A program made the position numbers and the translations under genes. The notes under the pieces are model-generated. The model was not told where the DNA came from. It ran no database searches and was given only the letters and a program-made list of their open reading frames with translations. A DNA stretch of 61,399 nt from an uncultured Collinsella sp. (GTDB lineage: Bacteria > Actinomycetota > Coriobacteriia > Coriobacteriales > Coriobacteriaceae), in assembly GCA_900758375.1 (NCBI GenBank), contig CAAERJ010000032.1:1-61399 (forward strand), in the 5' to 3' direction. Positions within the stretch are counted from its first letter, which is position 1. Every line of letters begins with the position of its first letter. Shown one piece after another: positions 16,001-24,938 of the stretch.

Positions 16001-16702
16001 CCGATGCGTGATTCGTATAGCTACTCGTCAATCGCCGCGGCGCTCCATGCCGAGACAGAAGACCGTGCCGCCGAGGCGCGTGTGCCCATGGACGAGTCCG
16101 GCGATGATGCGGAGTCGGATGGCTCGGAGATGGCCGATGCAGACGTGGCTGCTGTCGAGCCCGCCGGCAACCCCTTGGCACTGGGCTCGGCGTTCCATGC
16201 CGCCTGCCAGTGGCTGATCGAGATGGGTGCCGATGCGCTGCCCGCTGAGCGTGCCGACGCCCTGGCTCGCCTGTGGCGCCTGACGCCAGAACAGCGCGAG
16301 CGTTTCGATGTCGCCCTGAATCGCTGGCTCAGGTCGTCGGTTCGTGCCGAGCTGCTTGCCTGGCCGTGCGTTCGTGCCGAGGTACCGTTCTTCTCGCTGG
16401 GTTGCGAAGACGAGGGCATTGCCCGCTACGGTGCATATGCCGAGGGCGCCATCGATGCCTTGGCAACCGACCCGGCCGATCCGTCGCGCGCACTGGTCAT
16501 CGACTACAAGACGGGTGGCACGCCGGATGAGACACCCGACCAGCTGCTCGAGAAGCACGCCCTACAGGCGCGCGTCTATTCGGATGTTCTGCACAAGGCG
16601 GGCTTTAAGACGGTGACCGTCAAGTTCGTCCGCGTGGAGCAGGCGAATCCAACCATCTTCGTCAATCCCGCCGAACCTCAAGTGGTCACCTACAATCTCT
16701 AG
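13076..16702 (+). CDS. addA: AddA-like UvrD/Rep-family helicase-nuclease
   Basis: This 1208-residue SF1A helicase fused to a nuclease is the motor of AddAB. The motifs are in order: Walker A SAGAGSGKT (24-32), Ia ITFTKDAAAEIRDR, Walker B MVMIDEFQDTD (~343-353), motif III GDAQQSIYRFRGA, motif V MTVHASKGLEYPVV and motif VI RLLYVAMTRA. The C-terminal nuclease has GSAFHAACQWL, the acidic residue in YAEGAIDALATD, and VIDYKTGG (~1141-1148), followed by QARVYSDVL. Start ATG 13076 follows addB by 3 nt, and GGAGG in the end of addB is the ribosome site, so the two are translationally coupled. A long inverted repeat lies 12 nt after the stop codon. Confidence 0.93.
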   Translation: MDLSTLMPQQLQVVKTLDRPLFVSAGAGSGKTFTLTRRIVYALSPESGPFVEHLDQVLAITFTKDAAAEIRDRVRRALIDEGMDEEALTVDDAWISTIHGMCSRILRAHALELGIDPEFTVLADTDELMDQAVEHVLGRATAPDAAPELAASLKALYAWYPMAGEGGTFGAGTTIKGLVRDLLELSSQLPGGMDDVCVARGQADTSALADAYRAALGASKATTEKAQVALDAIDAFEASGRTMEDAARLMMSCSMPRASKAFPKEQVELLKAEAADAFINIVLACGGPALDALTGLARAVEAEYRALKADQSALDNNDLLRMAYEALRDYPAIRAAYEGRFKMVMIDEFQDTDQMQVDLIRYLTGAGERALCTVGDAQQSIYRFRGAEVEVFRRQERKVGSTTAPETAVASDAPAGELVKLVRNFRSHDEVLRYVARVFDGDTGGLMQGFLDLEPSDKRKDKLKAKASRRQALFVAGGSTQERTQAKARAIAERFQALVKAGQPQGDMVLLLGRMTNADVYAQAFRDQGLDCVIAGGSVFAQAAEVQTVRALVCALANPADTAQGLMPLLASPMFALGAQEFLALATKLDEQTGETSRRNIDVGIMSDSDVPGLQSLPLVTRAREVLRYALRRVGRDSFAAIARDVVNASGWFVRLAQRGPEGKAIAANVLKALDAVAEAEAEFGNSPRSIALAFDRFLAGKEAPGALNEEGDGAVRIMTVHASKGLEYPVVAVAECFGVRKSSGAAQMGRVEGGAQVVALPARFDGVKLADGTFVKGDDVKKQFEHAFKGKGTSLWLPPELMEDVCATGSPAEAFARLRNDDLRLSLEERARLLYVAMTRAGELVILAMDAGVSRGKVTAPTFDVETDLTYDVLRRILPTDSLDMPQLDSDRLVFDNSKPGDYELISLADFTFGEQAFEANASLDAEGRLVRGDVDVTDNAAHSTVPGPADPKPDSFELVYPQAVGVRMGICPYPMRDSYSYSSIAAALHAETEDRAAEARVPMDESGDDAESDGSEMADADVAAVEPAGNPLALGSAFHAACQWLIEMGADALPAERADALARLWRLTPEQRERFDVALNRWLRSSVRAELLAWPCVRAEVPFFSLGCEDEGIARYGAYAEGAIDALATDPADPSRALVIDYKTGGTPDETPDQLLEKHALQARVYSDVLHKAGFKTVTVKFVRVEQANPTIFVNPAEPQVVTYNL

Positions 16703-16714
16703 CCCTCAGATAGC

Positions 16715-16777
16715 TTGCGGTGGAATACGGACTGTTTTGGCCAAAAAAGCCGCCAAACAGTCCGCATTTCACCGCAA
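16715..16777. repeat. Inverted repeat with 23-bp arms after addA
   Basis: Arms 16715-16737 and 16755-16777 pair at 21 of 23 positions with a 17-nt loop. The element starts 13 nt after the addA stop and may end that transcript, but no T-run follows. Confidence 0.8.
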
Positions 16778-16879
16778 CTGCAAGAGGAGCCGTGTTGGTT
16801 TGGCTAGGTTCGGGTGCCGTCCGTGCCGTGCGGTAGAATCGTAACCCTAAGATCACGAACCCGCATCGGAGCTCATTAC

Positions 16880-19800
16880 ATGGCATTTGTCCATCTGCAC
16901 AACCACACTGTCTTTTCCATGCTCGACGGCGCAACCCGTATCCAGGATATGGTCAACCGTGCCGTTGAGCTTGGCATGCCCGCCGTGGCCATTACCGACC
17001 ACGGCTACATGTATGGCGTGCCCGACCTGGCGCTGGCCTGCGACGCCGTTAACCACAACACGCCCGAGTACAAAACCTGGAGTCACGACAAGGCCTTCTT
17101 GGAAAAGGACCGCCGCGACGAGCTGGTGGAGCCCGATCCCGAGGAAAGCCCGCGCGAGCATGCCCAGTATGTGAAGGACATGGCCATGTGGGACGAGAAG
17201 GGCAACATCGACGAGCTCAAGCCGCCCCTGGTCATCAAACCCATCTTTGGCTGCGAGGTCTACTTTACGCCGGACGAGACGCTCGCCCGCGACCATAAGC
17301 CCGAGCTCTACCACATGATTCTTCTGGCCAAGGACCAGGAGGGCTACGTCAACCTGATGCAGACGGTCTCCGAGGCCGCTGTGCAGGGCTTTTACTACAA
17401 GCCGCGCGTGACGCTCGACAACCTGCGTCGCCATGCCAAGGGCATGATCTGCACGAGCGCCTGCATCGCGGGCATCATTCCCAAATACATTGACCGCGGT
17501 GACATGGAGGGCGCCATCAAGTGGGCCGAGACCTTCCGCGACACCTTCGACCCTGGCGACTTTTACATCGAGATCCAGGAACACGGCATTACCACCGACA
17601 ACGGCCTGACCGACGAGCAGATGGACCGCACGCTCATCGACATTGCCAAACAGGTGGGTGTCAAGGTCATCGCCACCAACGACTTCCACTACCTGCGCCG
17701 CGAGGACGCGCCCGTACAGGACGTCATCATGTGCATCGGCATGAACGCCAAGGTCGACGACCCCAACCGCATGCGCATGACCGGCTCGGAGTTTTACATG
17801 AAGACCGAGGAGGAGATGCGGGCGATGTTCCCGTATTGCCCCGAGGCCTGCGACAACACGCTCGAGATCGCCGACAAGTGCTACGTGGAGCTGGACTGGG
17901 ATTCCATCATCCTGCCGCGCTTCCCGCTGCTCGACCCCGGCGAGACGCACGAGAGCCAGTTCCGCCGCGAGTGCGAGAAGGGCCTGCGCCAACACTACGG
18001 TGACGACTGGGCCACGCGCGAGATCTGTGGCGTCAACATCAAAGAGCGCTTTGAGTACGAATACAAGGTCATCTGCGACAAGGGCTTTGCCGCCTACTTT
18101 TTGATCGTCGCCGAGTACGTGCAATGGGCCAAGGACAACGGCATCGGCGTCGGTCCCGGCCGTGGCTCGGCCGCCGGCGCTATCGTCGCCTACGCCATGA
18201 ACATCACCGCGTTCGACCCGCTCGAGAACGGCCTGATGTTCGAGAGGTTCCTGTCCCCGCAGCGTACCGAGATGCCCGATATCGATATGGACTTCGACGA
18301 TGAGCGGCGCCTCGAGGTCGTGGAGCACGTTCGCCAGCTCTACGGCCCCGAGAAGGTCACCCACGTCATCACCTACTCGACCATTAAGGCCAAGCAGGCC
18401 ATCAACGACGCCGCGCGCGTGCTGGACTACCCGGTCTACATGGGCCAGCGCCTGTCCAAGATGGTCTCGAGCGACCCCAAGGTCAAGCTCAAACAGGTGC
18501 TCGAAAAGCAGCCCGGCAAAGAGGACCTTTTTAACCCCGATTTTGCCGAGGCCTATAAAAAGGACGACGACGCCCGCCGCATCATCGACACGGCACTCTC
18601 GATCGAGGGCCTCACCCGTGGCGAGGGCGTGCACGCATGCGCCGTTCTGATCTGCCGTGACCCCGTCAACGAGCACGTGCCCACCAAGCTCGACACCAAG
18701 GGCGGCGTCGAGATTACCCAGTACGAGGGCCATACCGTTGCCGACATGGGCCTGCTCAAGATGGACTTCTTGGGTCTGCGTACGCTGACGGTTATCTCCA
18801 AGGCCAAGGCCAACATCAAAAAGAACTTCGGCATCGACATCAAAGAGGAAGAGATCCCCTTTGACGACCCCGAGATCTTTAAGCTCATGGGCTCCGGCCA
18901 CACCGCCGGCGTCTTCCAGGTCGAGTCCGCCGGCATGACGGCCACGATCAAGAACATGAAGCCTACTGAGTACAAGCACGTCGTGGCATTGATCGCCCTG
19001 TACCGCCCGGGCCCGCTGGGCGCCGGCATGGTTTCGTCCTACATCAACCGTATGAACGGCAAGGAGCCGGCCGTCTCCTACGACGACCGCCTGGACGACA
19101 TCCTGGGCGAAACCTACGGCACCATGGTCTACCAGGAGCAGGTTATGCTCATCTCCGTCGAGATGTGCGGCTTCTCCAAGGGCGAATCGGACTCGCGTAT
19201 CCGTAAGCCCGTGGCTAAGAAAAAGATCAAGCTGCTCACGTCGACGGTGCTCCACTGGGAGGATGGCTCGGACGAGACCACCTACGACCACTGGATGAAC
19301 GGCGCCATCAAGAACAACTACACGCGCGAGGTCGCCCAGAAGATTTGGGACGATGTTCTCGAGTTCGCATCTTACGCCTTTAACAAGTCGCACTCCGCCG
19401 GCTACGCCATTCTGGTTATGCAGACGGCGTGGCTCAAGGCGCACTATCCGCACGAGTACATGGCGGCCGTCCTGACGTCCTATACGGGCAAGACCGACAA
19501 GATCGTTCACTACGTCTCGGCGTGCCGTCATGACGGTATCCCCGTGCTGTCGCCAGATGTCAACGAGTCCGGTACCGAGTTCACGGCTACCAAGGAGGGC
19601 GTGCGCTTTGGTTTGGCCGGCATCCGCGGCGTGGGCACCGGCGTGGCGCAGGCGATTATCGCCGAGCGCGAGGCGGGCGGCCCGTTTAAGACGCTGCACG
19701 ACTTTGTCGAGCGCGTGGACTCGAGCCAGGCTAACCGTCGCGTGATCGAATCGCTCATCAAGGCAGGTGCCTTCGACTCCACGGGGTATCCGCGTCGCCA

Positions 19801-20683
19801 GATGATGCACTTTGTGGATAAGAACAACCCCGAGAACATCATCGATGCCGCGGTAAAGCGCCAGAAAGATCGCGCGAGCGGCCAGACGTCGTTCTTCGAT
19901 ATGTTTGGCGATGTTGAGGGCTCGGGCTTTGAGGTGAGCGTGCCCGATCCGGATGGCCAGGAGTGGGATCGTCACCTTAAGCTGAGCCAGGAGAAGGAGG
20001 TTCTGGGCATCTACGTCTCGGACCACCCGCTGCGCCCGTTTGAGTATGCGCTAGCCAAGGCGCGCGACTTTTCGTTCTCGCAGATCGACACCGGCTATGA
20101 GGTGCAAAACCCCACGGGCGGTACCATCAACCAGGAGATTCCCGAGGGCAAGGCGTTGTGGTGGGCCGGCATGGTCTCGAGCGTGTCCAAGCGCGTGACC
20201 AAAAACGGCGACCCCATGGGCATCGTGCAGCTCGAGGACATGGAAGGCGAGGCCACGGTCGTGGTGTTCCCCAAGACCTACAAGGAGGCCGAGGGGTACC
20301 TGTACGGCGAGGTCGATCCCGAGACCGGTGCACAGCTGTCCGATGCGTTTGTGCGCATTAAGGGCAAGCTCGAGCGCTCGGACCGCGGCGATCAGATCAT
20401 CGCGCAGGAGATTGTGCCGCTGGAGCTCAACGAGGAGAGCAACAAGCCCAAGGTGTTTGAGGTCATGGTGCCCAACAGCCGCTTTAGCCAGGGCAATATG
20501 GCGCGTCTTGCCACGGTGCTTACCGCCAACCCGGGCGGCGACCGCGTGGAGATCTTTATCGAGCAGGTGGATGGGCGCGTACTGCGTGCCGAGGTGCCGG
20601 CCAAAGTCAACGCACGCTCGATTCCGCTGTTGGCAGAGGCAAAAGCCATCGTGGGTAACCAAGGCCGCGTGACGGTGATCTAA
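16880..20683 (+). CDS. dnaE: DNA polymerase III subunit alpha
   Basis: This 1267-residue replicative polymerase of the DnaE type has an N-terminal PHP domain (HLHNHTVFSMLDG, residues 5-17). The palm contains the catalytic aspartates in PDIDMDFDD (~465-473). The fingers contain the GRGSAAGAIVAYAM region and KPVAKKK. Tandem HhH motifs (GIRGVGTGVAQ) and an OB-fold (WAGMVSSV...ATVVVFP) follow. There is no DnaQ-like exonuclease insertion, so it is DnaE and not PolC. The frame is open from 16814, but GGAG at 16868 is 8 nt before ATG 16880 and homologues begin 'FVHLHNHT'. The stop codon overlaps the first arm of a long inverted repeat. Confidence 0.96.
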   Translation: MAFVHLHNHTVFSMLDGATRIQDMVNRAVELGMPAVAITDHGYMYGVPDLALACDAVNHNTPEYKTWSHDKAFLEKDRRDELVEPDPEESPREHAQYVKDMAMWDEKGNIDELKPPLVIKPIFGCEVYFTPDETLARDHKPELYHMILLAKDQEGYVNLMQTVSEAAVQGFYYKPRVTLDNLRRHAKGMICTSACIAGIIPKYIDRGDMEGAIKWAETFRDTFDPGDFYIEIQEHGITTDNGLTDEQMDRTLIDIAKQVGVKVIATNDFHYLRREDAPVQDVIMCIGMNAKVDDPNRMRMTGSEFYMKTEEEMRAMFPYCPEACDNTLEIADKCYVELDWDSIILPRFPLLDPGETHESQFRRECEKGLRQHYGDDWATREICGVNIKERFEYEYKVICDKGFAAYFLIVAEYVQWAKDNGIGVGPGRGSAAGAIVAYAMNITAFDPLENGLMFERFLSPQRTEMPDIDMDFDDERRLEVVEHVRQLYGPEKVTHVITYSTIKAKQAINDAARVLDYPVYMGQRLSKMVSSDPKVKLKQVLEKQPGKEDLFNPDFAEAYKKDDDARRIIDTALSIEGLTRGEGVHACAVLICRDPVNEHVPTKLDTKGGVEITQYEGHTVADMGLLKMDFLGLRTLTVISKAKANIKKNFGIDIKEEEIPFDDPEIFKLMGSGHTAGVFQVESAGMTATIKNMKPTEYKHVVALIALYRPGPLGAGMVSSYINRMNGKEPAVSYDDRLDDILGETYGTMVYQEQVMLISVEMCGFSKGESDSRIRKPVAKKKIKLLTSTVLHWEDGSDETTYDHWMNGAIKNNYTREVAQKIWDDVLEFASYAFNKSHSAGYAILVMQTAWLKAHYPHEYMAAVLTSYTGKTDKIVHYVSACRHDGIPVLSPDVNESGTEFTATKEGVRFGLAGIRGVGTGVAQAIIAEREAGGPFKTLHDFVERVDSSQANRRVIESLIKAGAFDSTGYPRRQMMHFVDKNNPENIIDAAVKRQKDRASGQTSFFDMFGDVEGSGFEVSVPDPDGQEWDRHLKLSQEKEVLGIYVSDHPLRPFEYALAKARDFSFSQIDTGYEVQNPTGGTINQEIPEGKALWWAGMVSSVSKRVTKNGDPMGIVQLEDMEGEATVVVFPKTYKEAEGYLYGEVDPETGAQLSDAFVRIKGKLERSDRGDQIIAQEIVPLELNEESNKPKVFEVMVPNSRFSQGNMARLATVLTANPGGDRVEIFIEQVDGRVLRAEVPAKVNARSIPLLAEAKAIVGNQGRVTVI

Positions 20684-20795
20684 AATGATTTTTCTGGGAC
20701 GGGGATTAAAAAATCATTTTGGGTGACGTGTGGCGGAAGACCAGTCTTTCTGGGACGGGAATGATTTTTTCATCCCCGTCCCAGAAAAATCATTT
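20683..20795. repeat. Inverted repeat, 24-bp arms, with alternative internal pairings
   Basis: Arms 20683-20706 and 20772-20795 are perfectly complementary over 24 bp. The right arm can instead pair with a nearer copy of its partner (20747-20760, 13-14 bp), and the left arm can fold with the A-rich segment at about 20707-20719. Mutually exclusive hairpins are therefore possible between dnaE and the SNF2 gene. Confidence 0.8.
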
Positions 20796-20818
20796 GGCAT
20801 GCGAGATTGGAGGAAGTG

Positions 20819-23800
20819 ATGGCACAGGGGACGTTTGCGCAGGCGCTTCGTAAGGAGGCGGCGCTCAGCAGTACCTTTATGAAGGGGCGCTCGCTCATGC
20901 TCAACGGCGCCGTGCTGTCGTTTGAGGACTCCGGCTCGCGCTTCTCCAAAAATGTGACTATCGAGGGCACGGTGCGCGGCTCGCGCGGCGACCTGTACAA
21001 GACGCACGTGGCGCTCGACATGGACGAGCACAAGGTTATCGACTACGACTGCGATTGCCCCGCCGCCTTCCGCTATTCCGGCATGTGCAAGCACGCTATC
21101 GCCACGGCGCTGGCGTATCTGGATGCCAGTGGCGCCGAGCCCGTCGAGGGCTTGCGTACGCCGGTCCGCACGTTTACGGCACCGCCCGCACAAGCCAAAC
21201 AGTCCACACGCCCCGCGCCCACCGCATCTGCGGTCAACCCCAACTTTCCCTTCCCGGCACCCGTCCCCACGAGCCCGAGCCTTGTGGCGGCGCTTTCCGA
21301 TCTTTCGGACGCGCGCATGGACGAGCTCGTGGCCATGCGTCGCAAGCTCGCCGGCACCATTGACCCCGATGCGCCCAAAGCGGTGCTGGAGCCCTCGCTG
21401 GTGCCGTACTACAATCCGCTGTTTGCCGATCGCTTTAACTGGGCGCTCGAGTTTCGCATTCGCTGCGGTTCGGTGTCCTACGTGGTTAAGGATATCGACG
21501 GCATGGCCGATGCCTATGTGCGCGGCGGTACGTTCTCCTATGGCAAGAAGCTTACGTTTGCCCATGTGCCCGAGGCTTTCGATGACGTGTCGACAAAGCT
21601 GCTCGACTTTATCGCAATGACGGTCGCCTACCTAGGCGATATTACGAGCTCGCGCTCGGCATCGTATGACTTTGCCCGCAGCGGCTTTGTCGCCGAGCGT
21701 CAGTTGCCGGTATCCGAGTATTCCGTCGTGTCCGTGCTGGACCTGCTGCGCGGCAGGACCATGTCCTTTGAGCCCGCTTGGTCGCGGGGGACGACGACGC
21801 ATCGCTCCTACGAGGTGGCAGTCGAGCCGTCGCCGCAGGGGGAGGGCGAAGTCCCGGCTAAGCGCCCGCCGCTTCTTGCCGCCAAGATTGCACCGGCGGC
21901 GGGAGGCAGCTACGACTTGCGCCTTCCGGCCGATACGCATTGCTTTGTCGCGAGCGACGCAGCCTATCTGGTCGATACGCGCCGCGCGCGCCGTACCGAC
22001 ACGGCGTTTGCCCAACATGCGGCGCCGTTCCTTTCGCACTTGTTGCCCTGCCGCACGCCGGTCCATATCGCCGCCGACCAGGTGGGCGAGTTCTGCCGCA
22101 TGGCGCTGCCTATCTTGCGCGACTACACCGACCTGACCGCGCCCGCTGCGCTCGACGCCGTGGCGCCCGAGCCGAGTTTTGCCATGGCGATTGGCGTCGA
22201 CGATGGTCTTGTGACCTGCAAGATTACGGTGACCTACGGTGATTGGTCGGCAGATCTCTTTAGTCTTGGCGCTCCGGGCAGTCCTTTCGAAGAGCAACGC
22301 CCCGGCGTTCCGCCCCGCGATACGGTGGCGGAGTTTCGCGTTATGGACACGGCGGCCCTGTACTTCGATTTCTACGAGGGCGGCCTGGCATTTGAGGAGC
22401 GCGATGACGCTCGCCTGTTCTGCCTGCTGACCGAGGGGCTGGCGGCTTTGTCCGAGCTGGGAGAGGTCATGCTCAGTGATCGTCTGCGCCAAATCTCGGT
22501 CCGCCCTGCACCTAAGCTTTCGGTGCGCGCAACCGTCAAGAGTAACCTGCTCGACGTCGAGCTGGGCGCGAGCGGCCTTTCGGCGGCAGACCTTGCCATC
22601 TATCTTGATTCGTACAAGCGTCACCAGACGTTCGCTCGCCTTACGTCCGGCGACATCGTGCGCCTGGATGAAGGTGCCCGCGCTGCGTTTGGCCTTGCTG
22701 AGGACTTGGGCGTTGATGCCGTCGACCTGCTCGACGGCGTGTCGCTTCCCGCGTCGAGCACCCTTTTTGTCGACAGCATGCTCGCGCGCACGCCGGCGCT
22801 CGAGGCCGATCGCGACGCTGCATTCCGTCGCACCGTTGAACGCCTGGACACGCTCGGCAAGATGGACTTTACGGTGCCGGCCTCGCTCAAGGCCACACTG
22901 CGCGGCTATCAGGTCGACGGCTACCAGTGGCTCGGCTCGCTCGAGCATCTGGGCCTTGGCGGCATTTTGGCCGATGATATGGGTCTGGGCAAAACACTGC
23001 AGATGATCGCACATATCCTGGCGCGCGTGGAGGCGGGGGACGCTAAGCCCACGCTCGTGGTATGCCCCGCGTCGCTCGTGTACAACTGGGCTGCCGAGTT
23101 GGAGCGCTTCGCTCCCTCGCTTGATGTGTGTGCCATCGTGGGCGCCAAGGCCCAGCGTCGCGTGCAAATTGCCGGTGCCGCCGAGCACAACGTGGTCGTG
23201 ACGTCGTATGACCTCATGCGTCGCGACATCGACGAATATGTCGAGCAGGACTTTGCCCGCGTAGCGCTCGACGAGGCCCAGTACATTAAAAACCCGCTCA
23301 CGCAGGTGGCGCGCGCCGCCAAACGCCTGCCGGCCGGCGTGCGCTTTGCCTTGACGGGAACGCCCATCGAAAACCGCCTGTCCGAGCTTTGGAGTATCTT
23401 CGACTTTTTGATGCCGGGTCTTCTGGGCACGCGCGACTCATTTGCCAAGCGCTTTGAGAGTCCCGTCGAACATGCCGAGGGCGACAGTGCCGCTCGTCTG
23501 CAGGCGCTCGTGTCGCCGTTTGTGCTGCGTCGCGTCAAGGAAGATGTGGTGGCCGACCTGCCCGAGAAGATCGAGGATACGGTGATGGCGCAGCTTGCCG
23601 GCGAACAGCGCAAGCTCTACCTGGCCAACCAAGACCGCATCGCCCAGCAGGTGCAGCACCGCGAGGCCGGGGAGTTTAAGAAAGATAAGCTCAAGGTGCT
23701 CGCCGAGCTCACCAAGCTGCGCCAGATCTGCTGCGACCCGCGTCTTCACTACGAGGATTACAAGGCGGGGAGCGCCAAGCTCGATACGTGCATGGAGCTC

Positions 23801-24292
23801 GTGCACGGCGCACTCGACGGCGGGCATCGCATCCTGTTGTTCAGCCAGTTTACGGGTATGCTCGATATCATCGGCAAGCGCCTGTCTAAGGAGGACATCG
23901 CCTTCCTTAAGCTCACGGGCGCTTCGTCTAAGGAGAGCCGCGCCAAGATGGTTGCGCAGTTCCAGGCAGGCGAGGTGCCGGTGTTCTTGATTTCGCTCAA
24001 GGCGGGCGGTGTTGGCCTTAATTTGACGGCTGCCGACGTGGTCATCCACTACGACCCGTGGTGGAACGTGGCCGCGCAGGACCAGGCGACCGATCGCGCC
24101 CACCGCATTGGCCAGCAGCACACCGTGACCGTGTACAAGCTCATCGCCAAGGACACGATCGAGGAGCGCATTATGCAGATGCAGGAGTCCAAGCGCGATC
24201 TGGTTAACAGCGTGCTCGGCGGCGATGGCATCTCATCGGCACTGTTCACGCGCGAGGATGTTCTGGCACTGCTCGGTGGCGACGGTCGCTAA
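20819..24292 (+). CDS. SNF2-family helicase with N-terminal SWIM zinc finger
   Basis: This 1157-residue DNA translocase has a SWIM zinc finger near its N-terminus (C78, C80, C90, H92 in CDCPAAFRYSGMCKH). A ~500-residue SNF2-associated region follows, then two RecA-like domains: ADDMGLGKT (~717-725), LDEAQYIKN (~817), LTGTPIENR (~845), FSQFTGMLDIIGKRL and the arginine-finger motif RAHRIGQ (~1093). The architecture matches the bacterial RapA/HepA-like, SWIM-containing 'DEAD/DEAH box helicase' class, thought to remodel protein-DNA complexes in transcription or repair. GGAGG at 20809 is 5 nt before ATG 20819, which rules out the upstream TTG. The gene is preceded by the long palindrome, which could influence its expression. 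Confidence 0.92.
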   Translation: MAQGTFAQALRKEAALSSTFMKGRSLMLNGAVLSFEDSGSRFSKNVTIEGTVRGSRGDLYKTHVALDMDEHKVIDYDCDCPAAFRYSGMCKHAIATALAYLDASGAEPVEGLRTPVRTFTAPPAQAKQSTRPAPTASAVNPNFPFPAPVPTSPSLVAALSDLSDARMDELVAMRRKLAGTIDPDAPKAVLEPSLVPYYNPLFADRFNWALEFRIRCGSVSYVVKDIDGMADAYVRGGTFSYGKKLTFAHVPEAFDDVSTKLLDFIAMTVAYLGDITSSRSASYDFARSGFVAERQLPVSEYSVVSVLDLLRGRTMSFEPAWSRGTTTHRSYEVAVEPSPQGEGEVPAKRPPLLAAKIAPAAGGSYDLRLPADTHCFVASDAAYLVDTRRARRTDTAFAQHAAPFLSHLLPCRTPVHIAADQVGEFCRMALPILRDYTDLTAPAALDAVAPEPSFAMAIGVDDGLVTCKITVTYGDWSADLFSLGAPGSPFEEQRPGVPPRDTVAEFRVMDTAALYFDFYEGGLAFEERDDARLFCLLTEGLAALSELGEVMLSDRLRQISVRPAPKLSVRATVKSNLLDVELGASGLSAADLAIYLDSYKRHQTFARLTSGDIVRLDEGARAAFGLAEDLGVDAVDLLDGVSLPASSTLFVDSMLARTPALEADRDAAFRRTVERLDTLGKMDFTVPASLKATLRGYQVDGYQWLGSLEHLGLGGILADDMGLGKTLQMIAHILARVEAGDAKPTLVVCPASLVYNWAAELERFAPSLDVCAIVGAKAQRRVQIAGAAEHNVVVTSYDLMRRDIDEYVEQDFARVALDEAQYIKNPLTQVARAAKRLPAGVRFALTGTPIENRLSELWSIFDFLMPGLLGTRDSFAKRFESPVEHAEGDSAARLQALVSPFVLRRVKEDVVADLPEKIEDTVMAQLAGEQRKLYLANQDRIAQQVQHREAGEFKKDKLKVLAELTKLRQICCDPRLHYEDYKAGSAKLDTCMELVHGALDGGHRILLFSQFTGMLDIIGKRLSKEDIAFLKLTGASSKESRAKMVAQFQAGEVPVFLISLKAGGVGLNLTAADVVIHYDPWWNVAAQDQATDRAHRIGQQHTVTVYKLIAKDTIEERIMQMQESKRDLVNSVLGGDGISSALFTREDVLALLGGDGR

Positions 24293-24458
24293 CTTGCGCA
24301 TGCCGATGGGTGCCAGGACAGGTACTCGGAATTGCCTGAGCGCCCTGGACTCTGCCGAGCCCCTCGATATGTGTTCATTTGCCATGCCGTGGATGGTTCG
24401 CCTACCTTTGGGCATAAGAAGCATCAGGAATATTGGCACATCAGCAAAGGAGAACATC

Positions 24459-24821
24459 ATGGCGAAATTCTTTAAGGACTCCGACGGCAAGCTCGTTGCC
24501 GCCCTTGGCGACGGCGTTGCGACCCCTGCCGGCTGCACGGAGCTGACGGCAAACACCGAGGATGCGGCGCACGAGAAGCACGTGCCTGTTGTCGAGATCG
24601 AGCGCGACGGCCACGTCATTCGCGCGCGCGTGGGCTCGACGGAGCACCCCATGCTGCCCGAGCACTACATCGAGTGGATCGCGCTTGAGGCCGAGGGCCG
24701 CCTGGAGGTCCATTACCTTGAGCCCGGCATGAAGCCCACGACGTTTTTCGCTGGCGGTTCCAAGACCGGTACCGTCTATGCCTACTGCAACCTGCATGGG
24801 CTGTGGTCCGCGACGTTCTAG
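24459..24821 (+). CDS. Superoxide reductase (desulfoferrodoxin family, N-terminal iron site lost)
   Basis: This 120-residue protein reduces superoxide to hydrogen peroxide, an oxygen defence typical of anaerobes. The active-site Fe(His)4Cys ligands are all visible: H41, H63, H69, C110 and H113, with the EKH signature (E39-K40-H41). The first ~38 residues align with the desulforedoxin domain of class I desulfoferrodoxins in length and pattern. Three of its four iron-binding cysteines have been lost; a single C26 remains. AAAGGAG ends 7 nt before ATG 24459; a longer frame from 24225 overlaps the helicase gene and is not credible. A hairpin terminator follows. Confidence 0.92.
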   Translation: MAKFFKDSDGKLVAALGDGVATPAGCTELTANTEDAAHEKHVPVVEIERDGHVIRARVGSTEHPMLPEHYIEWIALEAEGRLEVHYLEPGMKPTTFFAGGSKTGTVYAYCNLHGLWSATF

Positions 24822-24865
24822 GAGCGCGCCCCCGCTCGGGGTATCATAGCTAGCATATGCACATG

Positions 24866-24901
24866 CGAGCGCCGGCTGCATTATGCGGCCGGCGCTTTTA
24901 C
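24866..24901 (+). terminator. Intrinsic terminator after the superoxide reductase gene
   Basis: AGCGCCGGC (24868-24876) pairs with GCCGGCGCT (24888-24896) and is followed by TTTT. Confidence 0.75.
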
Positions 24902-24938
24902 TACGACAACGACGTTTTAAGACGGAAAGGGCGGGGCC

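Noticed and set aside
16853..20026. 1057-codon open frame on the minus strand opposite dnaE
   Set aside because: Its translation is low-complexity (Val/His/Asp/Gly-rich) with no domain. It arises from the codon bias of the genuine plus-strand dnaE.
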